Positions 24,741-32,580 of a stretch of 64,000 nt of DNA are shown here, piece by piece. The position numbers and the translations under genes are program-made. Every line of letters begins with the position of its first letter. The stretch's first letter is position 1. The notes beneath the pieces are model-generated. The model ran no database searches. It saw only the letters and a list, made by a program, of their open reading frames with translations, and was not told the DNA's origin. Origin of the DNA: Paracoccaceae bacterium. GTDB taxonomy: Bacteria > Pseudomonadota > Alphaproteobacteria > Rhodobacterales > Rhodobacteraceae. The stretch is from contig JAUYQR010000015.1 of assembly GCA_030697175.1 (NCBI GenBank), positions 124,001 through 188,000 on the forward strand, read 5' to 3'.

Positions 24741-25552
24741 CAGCGTCCCCCCCGTGCGGCGCGGGCGCGGTCCATGAAATCGCGGGCGCGGTCGGGGTCG
24801 ACGGCGGCCCAGGTATCGCCACCGACCTTGAGCGCGGAGCCGACGATGCAGCCGTCGGCGATGCGCAGGACCTCGGCGATGGTGGCGTGCTTGACGCCGG
24901 TGTTGGCGAGGACGGGGGTGGTGGGCAGGACGCGCTTCACGGCCTCCAGATCTTCCATCCGCGCGGCCTCGCCGGTGATGGCGCCGGAGACGAGGACGGC
25001 GTCGGGAACCGAGGAAAACACCGCCGAGCGCGCGCGGTCGGGAAGCGAGCGCGGGTCGAGCGAGCCTGCAAATTCCGCCGAGACGTTGTAAAGCGTGGCC
25101 ACGCCCCCTGCCCCGAGCCGCGCGCCGTAGCGCCGCGCCGCACCGGCATCGGGCGACCACAGGCCCATGTCGGAGGCGTAGGTGCCGGTGAAGATCTCGC
25201 GCACGAAGGCCGCACCGGTTGCGGCGGCCAGTGCCATCGTGGCCATCGGATCCCACAGCACGTTGACGCCGAACGGCAGGGTGATGCGGTCGCGCAAGCG
25301 GCCGATGACATAGGCCATCGCGGCGGTGGAGGCGGTGTCGACCTTCAGCTCATAGGGTCGGTCATTTTCGTTGCCGAACATCACGGCATCGACGCCTGCC
25401 GCCTGCAACGCATCAAGATCGGCGCTGGCGGCGGCAAGGATGCCGTCGATTCCGGCGACCCCGTCATGCAGGGGCGTGCCGGGCAGCGCGCCAAGGTGGA
25501 CCATCGCGATCACGGGTTTGCCCGCGCCGAAAACCTGCTGAAACCGTGTCAT
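24740..25552 (-). CDS. BtpA/SgcQ-family TIM-barrel protein
   Basis: 270 residues. The BtpA family pattern runs VIAMVHLGALPGTP near the N-terminus, then VDAVMFGNENDRPY, LPFGVNVLWDP and TPVLANTGVKHATI, with IVGSALKVGG near the C-terminus. BtpA was first linked to photosystem I stability in cyanobacteria, while the SgcQ branch is tied to sugar operons; the neighbours favour the latter. The biochemical activity is not established. It is first gene of the minus-strand unit controlled from the site C region. Confidence 0.85.
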   Translation of the reverse strand: MTRFQQVFGAGKPVIAMVHLGALPGTPLHDGVAGIDGILAAASADLDALQAAGVDAVMFGNENDRPYELKVDTASTAAMAYVIGRLRDRITLPFGVNVLWDPMATMALAAATGAAFVREIFTGTYASDMGLWSPDAGAARRYGARLGAGGVATLYNVSAEFAGSLDPRSLPDRARSAVFSSVPDAVLVSGAITGEAARMEDLEAVKRVLPTTPVLANTGVKHATIAEVLRIADGCIVGSALKVGGDTWAAVDPDRARDFMDRARAARGGR

Positions 25553-25612
25553 TGCATCCTCCGCTGCGGGGGAGGCTAGCGTGAAAGCGGTTGGTCTGGA
25601 AGCGCCGTCATA

Positions 25613-25624
25613 CTAGCATGTCAG
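25613..25624. promoter_or_regulatory. operator site C, CTAGCATGTCAG
   Basis: It lies in the 91-bp divergent region between the SgcQ-like gene and the aldo/keto reductase. With flanks it reads TCATACTAGCATGTCAG, the same as site A except for a symmetric A/G and T/C exchange. It could control both directions. Confidence 0.62.
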
Positions 25625-25643
25625 TGATTTTCAGGAGAGCGTA

Positions 25644-26675
25644 ATGCAGAAAACGCGGGCATGGGACCGGCTGGGCAATGGCGGGCTGCGGTTCACCGAA
25701 CTGGGGTTGGGCACGGCGCCGTTGGGCAACCTGTTCAAGGCGGTGTCGGGCGAGGAGGCGCGGGCGGTGATGGAGGCGGCCTGGGACGCGGGGGTGCGCT
25801 ATTTCGATACGGCGCCCCTGTATGGGCTGGGACTGTCGGAGACACGGCTGAACCCGTTCCTGCGGGACAAGCCGCGCGACGAGGTCATCGTCTCGACCAA
25901 GATCGGACGGCTGTTGCGGCGGGTGGAGGCCGACCGGCGCGACGGCATCGGCAAGTGGATCGACGTGCCGTCGCGGACCGAGGTGTTCGACTATTCCCAC
26001 GACGGGGTGTTGCGCAGCCTTGAGTTTTCGCTGGAGCGGCTGGGGCTGGATCGGGTGGACGTGGTCTATGCGCATGATCTGGATGTGTTCACGCATGGGT
26101 CGGCTGCCGCGCGCGACGAGCGGTTGGGGGAGTTCATCGCGGGCGGCTATCTGGCGCTGCGGCGGTTGCGCGACGAAGGCGTGATCCGGGCGTTCGGGGC
26201 CGGGGTGAACGAGGCGGAGGCTTGCGACTGGCTGATGGAGCGGGGCGATTTCGACCTGTTCCTGCTGGCCGGGCGCTACACCCTGCTGGAGCAGGGCGCG
26301 CTGGGGTTCATGGACCGGGCGGCGGCGCGGCGCGTGGGCGTGGTGATCGGCGGGCCCTATAACTCGGGGATATTGGCCACCGGGCCGCGACCGGGAGCAA
26401 GGTTCAACTATGCGCCCGCACCCGAGGCGGTGCTGCAGCGCGCGGGGCGGTTGCAGGCGGTCTGTGGCGCGCATGGCGTGCGGCTGGTCGATGCGGCGTT
26501 GCGGTTTCCGCTGCTGCATCCGGCGACGGTGAGCGTGATCCCCGGCGGGCAGGGCGTGGCCGAGATGGCAGGCAATGTGGCGGCGGCGGCGGCGGTGATC
26601 CCGGCCGCACTCTGGGCCGATTTGCAGGCTGAGGGGCTGATCGCGGACGGCGCGCCGGTGGCGGGCGGTTCCTGA
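25644..26675 (+). CDS. aldo/keto reductase (D-threo-aldose/L-fucose dehydrogenase-like)
   Basis: 343 residues, (beta/alpha)8 NAD(P)-dependent oxidoreductase. The catalytic tetrad is visible as Asp55 (RYFDTAPLY), Tyr60, Lys86 (VSTKIG) and His144 (VVYAHDLD). The sequence style (SETRLNPFLRDKPRDE) is that of the fucose / threo-aldose 1-dehydrogenase branch, which oxidises aldoses to lactones. AGGAG 7 bases before the ATG is a good ribosome site. Operator C lies about 20 bases before the start. Confidence 0.85.
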   Translation: MQKTRAWDRLGNGGLRFTELGLGTAPLGNLFKAVSGEEARAVMEAAWDAGVRYFDTAPLYGLGLSETRLNPFLRDKPRDEVIVSTKIGRLLRRVEADRRDGIGKWIDVPSRTEVFDYSHDGVLRSLEFSLERLGLDRVDVVYAHDLDVFTHGSAAARDERLGEFIAGGYLALRRLRDEGVIRAFGAGVNEAEACDWLMERGDFDLFLLAGRYTLLEQGALGFMDRAAARRVGVVIGGPYNSGILATGPRPGARFNYAPAPEAVLQRAGRLQAVCGAHGVRLVDAALRFPLLHPATVSVIPGGQGVAEMAGNVAAAAAVIPAALWADLQAEGLIADGAPVAGGS

Positions 26676-26751
26676 GCGGAGCGGCTGGCGCCGCAAGCCT
26701 TTCGGGTCGCCGGCGCGGGCCTTGCCCGCTTGGCTCCGTGCGCTCCGCGCG

Positions 26752-26775
26752 GGGATATTTGGGCAAAGGGGAAGG
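26752..26775. repeat. recurrent GGGATATTT...AAAGGGGAAG element (copy B)
   Basis: GGGGATATTTGGGCAAAGGG, then GAAG, behind a GCGCTCCGCGCG segment. It is directly downstream of the minus-strand PfkB stop codon and at the end of the plus-strand aldo/keto reductase. It is the same family as 21204-21225. Confidence 0.55.
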
Positions 26776-26776
26776 C

Positions 26777-27667
26777 TCAGCCGGTGAGGCGCTGGCGGAT
26801 CGCGGTTTCGGTGATCGCGGCGCGGTCGGCGGGTGGGGTGGCGACGTGGAGCGAGGCGGCGGCCTGGGCAAAGCGGGCGGCGGTTTCAAGCGGGATGCCC
26901 CGCGCCCATTCGGCGGCCAGCGCGCCGGTGAAGGCATCGCCTGCGCCGTGGGTGGAGATCACCTTGGCGGGAATCGGGCTTTGGATGAAGCGGTCGGCGG
27001 CGAGGCCGTCGGCGCCGAGGGTGACGATGGTGGCCTTGGGGCCGAGGGCGGTCAGGGCTTTGGCGGCGGCACCGGGGTTGAGGGTGGCTTCGGGCATTCC
27101 GAGCAGGTCGGCGGCTTCGCCCCGGTTGACGATGAGAAGGTCGGTGAGGCGAAGCAGCTCGGGTGAGGTGGGGCGGGCGGGGGCTGCGTTCAGGATCACG
27201 CGGATGCCGGCGCTGGCGGCGCGGCGGGCGAGGTGCAGGTTTGCCGCCTCGGGGATTTCGTTTTGCAAGAGGAGGGCGGCACAGCGTTTGGGAAAGGCGG
27301 TGGCTTCGGGGCGGTAAAGAAGGTTCGCGCCCGAAACGATGATCGCGCCGTAGGTGCCGGTGGGATCGAGGATCGCCACCGACATGCCGGAGGGGCCGGG
27401 GTGGGTTTGCACGCCGGCGCGGCGGACATGGGCTGCGTCGAGCGCGGCGCGGAGGGTGGCGGCGAAATCGTCTGATCCGGTGGCGCCGGCCATGTGCGCC
27501 TCGGCCCCGGCGCGGGCGGCTGCGGCGGCCTGGTTGCCGCCCTTGCCACCGAAGGCGTAGGTGACGGCGGTGCCGGCGAGGGTCTGGTCGGGGCGCGGCA
27601 GGCCGGGGGCTTCGACGATGACGTCGAGGTGCAGCGAGCCGGCGGAAAGGATCACGGGGTCAGGCAT
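26777..27667 (-). CDS. PfkB-family carbohydrate kinase (ribokinase-like)
   Basis: 296 residues. The N-terminal GGKGGNQAAAAARAG (about 36-50) binds substrate and STHGAGDAFTGALAAEWA near residue 235 contains the catalytic Asp; LNAAPARP and IVNRGEA are also typical. It is a sugar kinase distinct from the ribokinase at 10999. It overlaps the upstream isomerase gene by 8 bases and is the last gene of a gntR-isomerase-kinase unit. Confidence 0.87.
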   Translation of the reverse strand: MPDPVILSAGSLHLDVIVEAPGLPRPDQTLAGTAVTYAFGGKGGNQAAAAARAGAEAHMAGATGSDDFAATLRAALDAAHVRRAGVQTHPGPSGMSVAILDPTGTYGAIIVSGANLLYRPEATAFPKRCAALLLQNEIPEAANLHLARRAASAGIRVILNAAPARPTSPELLRLTDLLIVNRGEAADLLGMPEATLNPGAAAKALTALGPKATIVTLGADGLAADRFIQSPIPAKVISTHGAGDAFTGALAAEWARGIPLETAARFAQAAASLHVATPPADRAAITETAIRQRLTG

Positions 27668-28622
27668 AAAGCGCGTTCGTCACGATGCGGGTGGTAAGGG
27701 CGGCGTCCTGGCGGGCCTGCGCTTCGGCCAGGGCGGGGTCGGTGGCGAGGCGGGCGGCGGTGGCGCGGAGACGGTCGGTGAGGTGGATGTTGGTGGCGGC
27801 CTCGTCAGCCGGGTTCAGGCCGGACAGGTCTGGGAAGGTGTCGAAGTAGATCACGCCATCATAGCCCGCCCGGATCAGTTCGACGAACAGCTCCACCGTC
27901 TGCACCGGGTGGACGGTGCCGACCATCAGGCCGTCGTCACGCTTGGCGTAGCCGTCGTTGAGGTGGACGCCAAGGATGCGCGAGTGGCGGGCGGCAAGCT
28001 GGGCGGCGCGGGCGGGCATCTCGCCGGCGTAAAGCATGTGGGCGAAATCGAGGGTGACGCCGGTGTTGCGGCGGGCGATGTCCTTCAGCGCAAGGAGGGT
28101 GGTCGTCATGTCGGGCATCAGGGCGAAGGCACGGGGTTCGTTGGGTTTGTATTCGATGGCGATGTCGATGGCGGGGTTGTGGTCGGCAACCTCGGCAATC
28201 GCGGAAAGCGTGTCGTCCCACATCCGGGCGTAGTTGGTCTGGAAGGCGTAGTCGAAGCCGTCCTGCCCCATCCAGAGCGTCATCTGGGTGCCGCCCATCG
28301 CCGCGCAGGTGTCGATGCCGCGTTTCGTGAGGTCGATGGCGGCGCGGCGGGTGGCTGCGTCGGGGTGGGTGAAGGCGCCAAGTTTGAAGCCGGCCTCGGT
28401 GTAGTAGCGCATCGCAAGGCCGTTCAGCGCCATGCCCTGATCGGCCAGCAGGCGGCTGAGGGCGGCGGGCTGGTGATGTTCGAAATGGTCGGGAAAGTTC
28501 AGGTCGGCGGCGGCAAGGCCAGCCACCTGCCCTGCCCCGCGGATCATGTCGGCCACGGTGCCGCCCTTGACCTTGAAGGCATTGAGGCGGGCCGCGTAGC
28601 GGGGACGGTTGGGCAGGGTCAT
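27660..28622 (-). CDS. sugar phosphate isomerase/epimerase (AP-endonuclease-2 type TIM barrel)
   Basis: 320 residues. It has the xylose-isomerase-like TIM barrel with metal-ligand segments IAIEYKPNEPRA (Glu), GVTLDFAHMLYAGE (Asp, His), ILGVHLNDGYAKRDD (His, Asp) and IYFDTFPD. It probably isomerises or epimerises a ketose/aldose or an inositol-type intermediate. The start is coupled to the gntR stop (TGATG at 28622). Confidence 0.83.
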   Translation of the reverse strand: MTLPNRPRYAARLNAFKVKGGTVADMIRGAGQVAGLAAADLNFPDHFEHHQPAALSRLLADQGMALNGLAMRYYTEAGFKLGAFTHPDAATRRAAIDLTKRGIDTCAAMGGTQMTLWMGQDGFDYAFQTNYARMWDDTLSAIAEVADHNPAIDIAIEYKPNEPRAFALMPDMTTTLLALKDIARRNTGVTLDFAHMLYAGEMPARAAQLAARHSRILGVHLNDGYAKRDDGLMVGTVHPVQTVELFVELIRAGYDGVIYFDTFPDLSGLNPADEAATNIHLTDRLRATAARLATDPALAEAQARQDAALTTRIVTNALYA

Positions 28623-29362
28623 CAGGCGCTTTCAGGTGGGTTGAAAAGATCGGGGCGGTCGCGTTCCAGGGGTTCGAGATAGGTGATGAGCTGTCGCAGG
28701 TGGCTGCGCACGGCATCGCGCGCCGCCGCAGGATCGCGCGCCTCCAGGGCGGCGAGGATCTGCCCGTGTTCGGCGAGCGTCGCCTTGATGCGACCGGGGA
28801 CCGGCAGGATAAGCTGGCGCGCGCGGTTGACGTGGAGCCAGGCGGTTTCGGACACCTGCGCCAGTTTCGGAAAGCCGGTGAACGACAGCAGCATCTCGTG
28901 CATCTCGCCGTCGAGTGCATAAAAGCCCGGACTGTCGCCATCGGCCACCAGGGCCGCCTGCACGGTCAGGTTGCGGCGCAGGCGCAGCAGTTGGTCGTCG
29001 GTGATGACCGGGGCGACAAGTTCGATCGCGGCGACCTCGATCGCCTCGCGCAGGAACGCGCCTTCGCGAATCTCCTGCATCGAAAAGCGCGCGACGAAGG
29101 TTCCGGCCTGCGGGATCACATCGACCAGACCCTCGACCTGAAGCCGCGCCACCGCATCGGCCACCGGGCTGCGCGAGACGCCAAGGGCGGCACAGATATC
29201 GGGCTTTCGCAGGATCTCGCCGGGGCTGTAGGCGAGCGACAGGATCGCATGGCGCAGGGTCTGGTAGACCTTCTGGCCGAGCGAGCCGGAAAACCGGGCC
29301 AGCGGCAACAGCCGCATCGCGGCGGTCTGCTCTTGTGAGGCGGGCTCGGCTGGTTGTAGCAT
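28622..29362 (-). CDS. GntR-family (FadR/FCD) transcriptional regulator
   Basis: 246 residues. A winged helix-turn-helix (about residues 28-95, LRHAILSLAYSPGEIL to LVDVIPQAGTFVARF) is followed by an all-helical FCD ligand-binding domain with the His/Asp/Glu metal-site character of that class. It is the only sugar-type regulator in the region and is flanked by operator D one base before its ATG, so autoregulation is likely. An alternative start is Met16 (29317). It is proposed to bind CTARCATGTYAG at the four sites; the effector is unknown. Confidence 0.88.
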   Translation of the reverse strand: MLQPAEPASQEQTAAMRLLPLARFSGSLGQKVYQTLRHAILSLAYSPGEILRKPDICAALGVSRSPVADAVARLQVEGLVDVIPQAGTFVARFSMQEIREGAFLREAIEVAAIELVAPVITDDQLLRLRRNLTVQAALVADGDSPGFYALDGEMHEMLLSFTGFPKLAQVSETAWLHVNRARQLILPVPGRIKATLAEHGQILAALEARDPAAARDAVRSHLRQLITYLEPLERDRPDLFNPPESA

Positions 29363-29363
29363 G

Positions 29364-29375
29364 CTAACATGTTAG
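29364..29375. promoter_or_regulatory. operator site D, CTAACATGTTAG
   Basis: A perfect 12-bp palindrome, identical to site A, between the divergent gntR and uxaA-like genes. It ends one base before the gntR ATG and lies 34 bases before the dehydratase ATG. Confidence 0.68.
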
Positions 29376-29409
29376 GCAAGGACTGCACGCTGTCAAGGAA
29401 GGGGCTGAC

Positions 29410-30921
29410 ATGGCTGAAGGGGTGATCCGGCTGCACGGCGCGGACAATGTGGTGATCGCCTTGGCCGATCTGCGGGCTGGCGACCGCCCGACAGGTCTGG
29501 ACGTGGCGCTGGCGGGACCGGTGCCGCGCGGCCACAAGATCGCGACGCGGGCCATCGCCAAGGGTGAAACGGTGATCCGCTATGGCCAGATCATCGGGCA
29601 GGCGACCGAGGATATTGCGGCAGGCGCCCATATCCACAGCCACAATCTGGGCATGGGGCCACATTCCAGCGACTATGCCATTGGCGCGGAATCCCGCCCC
29701 CTGCCCCCGCTGGAGCCGAAAACCTTCCTCGGCTATCACCGCCCTGATGGCACGGTCGGCACGCGGAATTACCTTGGCATCCTGACCAGCGTGAACTGTT
29801 CCGGTTCGGTCGCGCGGTTCATCGCCGAGGCTGCGGAGAAAGACCCGATCCTGTCTTCGATGCCCAATATCGACGGCTTCGTGCCGATCGTGCACAACAC
29901 CGGCTGCGGCATGTCTGGCGTGAACGAGGGTTATGACACCCTGATGCGCACGCTGAAGGGCTATGCCCGGAACCCGAATTTCGGGGGGATATTGCTGGTG
30001 GGTCTGGGCTGCGAGGTGATGCAGGTGCCGGATCTTGTGGGCCAAGGGCGGCTGCGCCCGGACGGCAACTTTCGCTACATGACGATCCAAGGGACCGGCG
30101 GCACGCGGGCCACGATCGAGGCGGGGTTGCGCGTGCTGCGCGAGATGGCCGAGGTGGCTGCCCGTGTGGCGCGGGCGCCTGCGCCGGTGTCAAAGCTGAT
30201 GGTCGGGCTGCAATGTGGCGGATCAGACGGCTATTCCGGGATCACGGCGAACCCGGCCCTTGGCCACGCCAGCGACCTTCTGGTGCAGATGGGCGGGACG
30301 ACGATCCTGTCGGAAACGCCGGAGATCTATGGCGCGGAGCATCTGCTGACGCGCCGCGCGGTCAAGCCGGAGGTGGGTGAAAAGCTGCTGGAGCGCATCC
30401 GCTGGTGGGAAGATTACACCGCCCGCAACGGTGGCGAGATGGACAACAACCCCTCGCCCGGCAACAAGAAGGGCGGGCTGACGACAATTTTGGAAAAATC
30501 GCTGGGGGCGGTGGCGAAGGGCGGCACGGCGCCCTTGGCGGGGGTCTACAAATTTGCGGAACCGATCACCGAGCCGGGGTTTGTCTACATGGACAGCCCC
30601 GGATACGACCCGTGTTCGGTGACGGGGCAGATCGCATCGGGGGCGACGATGATCGTGTTCACCACGGGGCGGGGATCGGTGTCGGGCTACAAACCCTCGC
30701 CCTGCATCAAGCTGGCGACCAACAGCGAGATGTATGCCCGCATGGCCGAGGACATGGACATCAACTGTGGTGACATCCTTGACGGGGTCAGCATCGAGGC
30801 CAAGGGCGAAGAGATCCTTGACCGGATCATCGCGGTGGCCTCGGGGCAGAAATCGCTGTCGGAGGAGCTGGGCTTTGGCGGGGCGGAGTTCGTGCCGTGG
30901 CAGATCGGGGCGGTGATGTGA
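29410..30921 (+). CDS. UxaA-family sugar-acid dehydratase (altronate/galactarate type)
   Basis: 503 residues. An N-terminal SAF-like domain (about 1-95, ending HSHNLGMG) precedes the UxaA catalytic domain, which has GTRNYLGILTSVNCSG, HNTGCGM, GLQCGGSDGYSGITANPALG and DNNPSPGNKKGG. The family dehydrates altronate or galactarate to keto-deoxy acids using iron. GGAAGGGG lies 5 bases before the ATG. A GTGA overlap links it to the following methyltransferase gene. Confidence 0.88.
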   Translation: MAEGVIRLHGADNVVIALADLRAGDRPTGLDVALAGPVPRGHKIATRAIAKGETVIRYGQIIGQATEDIAAGAHIHSHNLGMGPHSSDYAIGAESRPLPPLEPKTFLGYHRPDGTVGTRNYLGILTSVNCSGSVARFIAEAAEKDPILSSMPNIDGFVPIVHNTGCGMSGVNEGYDTLMRTLKGYARNPNFGGILLVGLGCEVMQVPDLVGQGRLRPDGNFRYMTIQGTGGTRATIEAGLRVLREMAEVAARVARAPAPVSKLMVGLQCGGSDGYSGITANPALGHASDLLVQMGGTTILSETPEIYGAEHLLTRRAVKPEVGEKLLERIRWWEDYTARNGGEMDNNPSPGNKKGGLTTILEKSLGAVAKGGTAPLAGVYKFAEPITEPGFVYMDSPGYDPCSVTGQIASGATMIVFTTGRGSVSGYKPSPCIKLATNSEMYARMAEDMDINCGDILDGVSIEAKGEEILDRIIAVASGQKSLSEELGFGGAEFVPWQIGAVM

Positions 30922-31697
30922 CCGAGGACGCGCCGGGCCACTATACGGCCGAACTGATCGACGTCTGCGAAGCGATCTGGGGCGAAGGGTTTCTCTCTCC
31001 CGGCGGCACCGCTGAAGTGGGCAGGATCGTCGGGTCGGAGGATATCCGTGGCGCTGCGGTTCTGGAAATCGGGTCGGGCGCTGGTGGCACGGCGATGGCG
31101 CTGATCGAAGGTCAGGGTGCCGGCTACGTCACAGGGATCGACGTGGAGGATGGCGTGCTGACCCACGCCCGCCAGCGCATCGAGGCGCGCGGGTTGACCG
31201 ACCGGATCGGGCTGGTCAAGGTGGTTCCGGGGCCGCTGCCGTTTCCGCCCGACACCTTCGACGTGGTGTTTTCCAAGGAAGCGATCCTGCACATCGCCGA
31301 CAAGCAGGCGCTGATGGCCGAGGTGTTTCGCGTGTTGCGTCCGGGTGGGCGGTTCCTCGCTTCGGACTGGCTGCTGGGGTCACGCCCCCCGTCCGCCGCG
31401 ATGGAGGCCTACATCGCCGCTGAAGGTCTGGATTTCGAGATGGCGACCGCCGATGACTATCGCGCCGCGATGGAGGCGGCGGGGTTTGACCATGTGGTGA
31501 CGCGGTCGCGGACCGAATGGTATCGGCGCGAGGCGCGCGACGAACTGGCACGGTTGAAGGGCCCCTTGGGCCGCAAGGCGGAGGATCGGGTGGGCAAGCA
31601 ATTTGTCGATCGCAACATCGCGATCTGGGAACGGATGATCCCGGTGCTGGATGCGGGCGAGCATTGCCCGACGCATCTGTCGGCGGTGAAACCGTGA
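30918..31697 (+). CDS. SAM methyltransferase resembling phosphoethanolamine N-methyltransferase
   Basis: 259 residues from GTG 30918, which overlaps the previous stop (GTGA). SAM motif I is LEIGSGAGG (49-57), the acidic residue is in TGIDVEDG, and SKEAILHI contains His125. The N-terminal YTAELIDVCEAIWGEGFLSP lines up with the Plasmodium PMT lid region. Tyr9 and His125 correspond to the Tyr19/His132 catalytic dyad of that enzyme. It probably methylates a phosphorylated amino-alcohol or another small amine. The location behind a sugar-acid dehydratase is unusual. Confidence 0.78.
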   Translation: MTEDAPGHYTAELIDVCEAIWGEGFLSPGGTAEVGRIVGSEDIRGAAVLEIGSGAGGTAMALIEGQGAGYVTGIDVEDGVLTHARQRIEARGLTDRIGLVKVVPGPLPFPPDTFDVVFSKEAILHIADKQALMAEVFRVLRPGGRFLASDWLLGSRPPSAAMEAYIAAEGLDFEMATADDYRAAMEAAGFDHVVTRSRTEWYRREARDELARLKGPLGRKAEDRVGKQFVDRNIAIWERMIPVLDAGEHCPTHLSAVKP

Positions 31698-32491
31698 AGC
31701 CCGCCTATTCCGCCACCGATCCGGACCGCGATTACGCCAATGGTGATTTCATCGACGGCGCAGCCGACTATCCGGCGCGGTGGGAGGCGGAGGCGGCGCG
31801 GTTTCGGGCTGGGATCGGCGCGCGGGCGGCACTCGGGTTGGCCTACGGGCCGGGGGCGCGGCAGGTGCTGGACCTCTTTCATCCGCCGGGCGAGGCGCGC
31901 GGAGCGGTGGTCTTCGTGCATGGCGGCTATTGGAAGGCGTTTGATCGCAGCCTGTGGTCGCATCTGGCCGCGGGGCCGTTGGCGCGCGGGTTTGCGGTGG
32001 CGATGCCGTCCTACACGCTGGCCCCGGAGGTGCGGATCGGGACGATGACGGCCGAGATTGCCGAGACCTGCCGGATGGTTGCCGCCCGGGTGGCGGGGCC
32101 GATGGTGGTGACGGGCCATTCGGCGGGTGGGCATCTGTCGGCGCGGATGGGCTGCGCCGATCTGGACGTGCCGGTGGCGCGGGTGGTGCCGATCTCGCCC
32201 TTGGCGGAGTTGGAGCCGTTGCGGGCGACGGCGATGAACGGGGTGTTGCAGATCGACGCGGCCGAGGCGGCGGCGGAAAGTCCCGCACGGCTGGCCTTGC
32301 GGGCGGACGTTTCGGCGCATGTCTGGGTGGGCGCGGAGGAACGGCCGGCGTTTCTGTGGCAGGCGAGGGTGTTGTCGGAGGAATGGGCCTGCCCGTGGAC
32401 CACCCAGCCCGGCAAGCACCATTTCAACGTGATCGACGATCTGGCCGATCCGCAATCGGCGCTGTGCGACACGGTCTTGCGGGGCCTCTGA
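31694..32491 (+). CDS. alpha/beta hydrolase, HGGYW (kynurenine-formamidase/esterase) type
   Basis: 265 residues from GTG 31694, again a GTGA overlap. The oxyanion motif is HGGYW (76-80), the nucleophile elbow is GHSAGG (141-146, Ser143) and the C-terminal His is in GKHHFNVID. HGGYW is characteristic of arylformamidases and related carboxylesterases. Three coupled genes (dehydratase, methyltransferase, hydrolase) form the operon. No tryptophan-degradation genes are nearby, so the true substrate is open. Confidence 0.8.
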   Translation: MKPAYSATDPDRDYANGDFIDGAADYPARWEAEAARFRAGIGARAALGLAYGPGARQVLDLFHPPGEARGAVVFVHGGYWKAFDRSLWSHLAAGPLARGFAVAMPSYTLAPEVRIGTMTAEIAETCRMVAARVAGPMVVTGHSAGGHLSARMGCADLDVPVARVVPISPLAELEPLRATAMNGVLQIDAAEAAAESPARLALRADVSAHVWVGAEERPAFLWQARVLSEEWACPWTTQPGKHHFNVIDDLADPQSALCDTVLRGL

Positions 32492-32517
32492 CCGGCGCGC
32501 CCGGCGCTGCCGGGGGA

Positions 32518-32573
32518 GCGGAGGGTTTCACACCCTCCGCACCACCCGTGGAGTATTTTTGAAAAGAGCAAGC
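32518..32573. terminator. hairpin plus recurrent GGAGTATTT element (copy C)
   Basis: GCGGAGGGT-TTCAC-ACCCTCCGC (32518-32540) is a perfect 9-bp stem. It is followed by GTGGAGTATTTTTGAAAAGA. It sits between the convergent hydrolase and permease genes and would serve as a two-way terminator. The second part belongs to the element family also seen at 21204, 26752 and 44129. Confidence 0.65.
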
Positions 32574-32580
32574 AGGGGCG

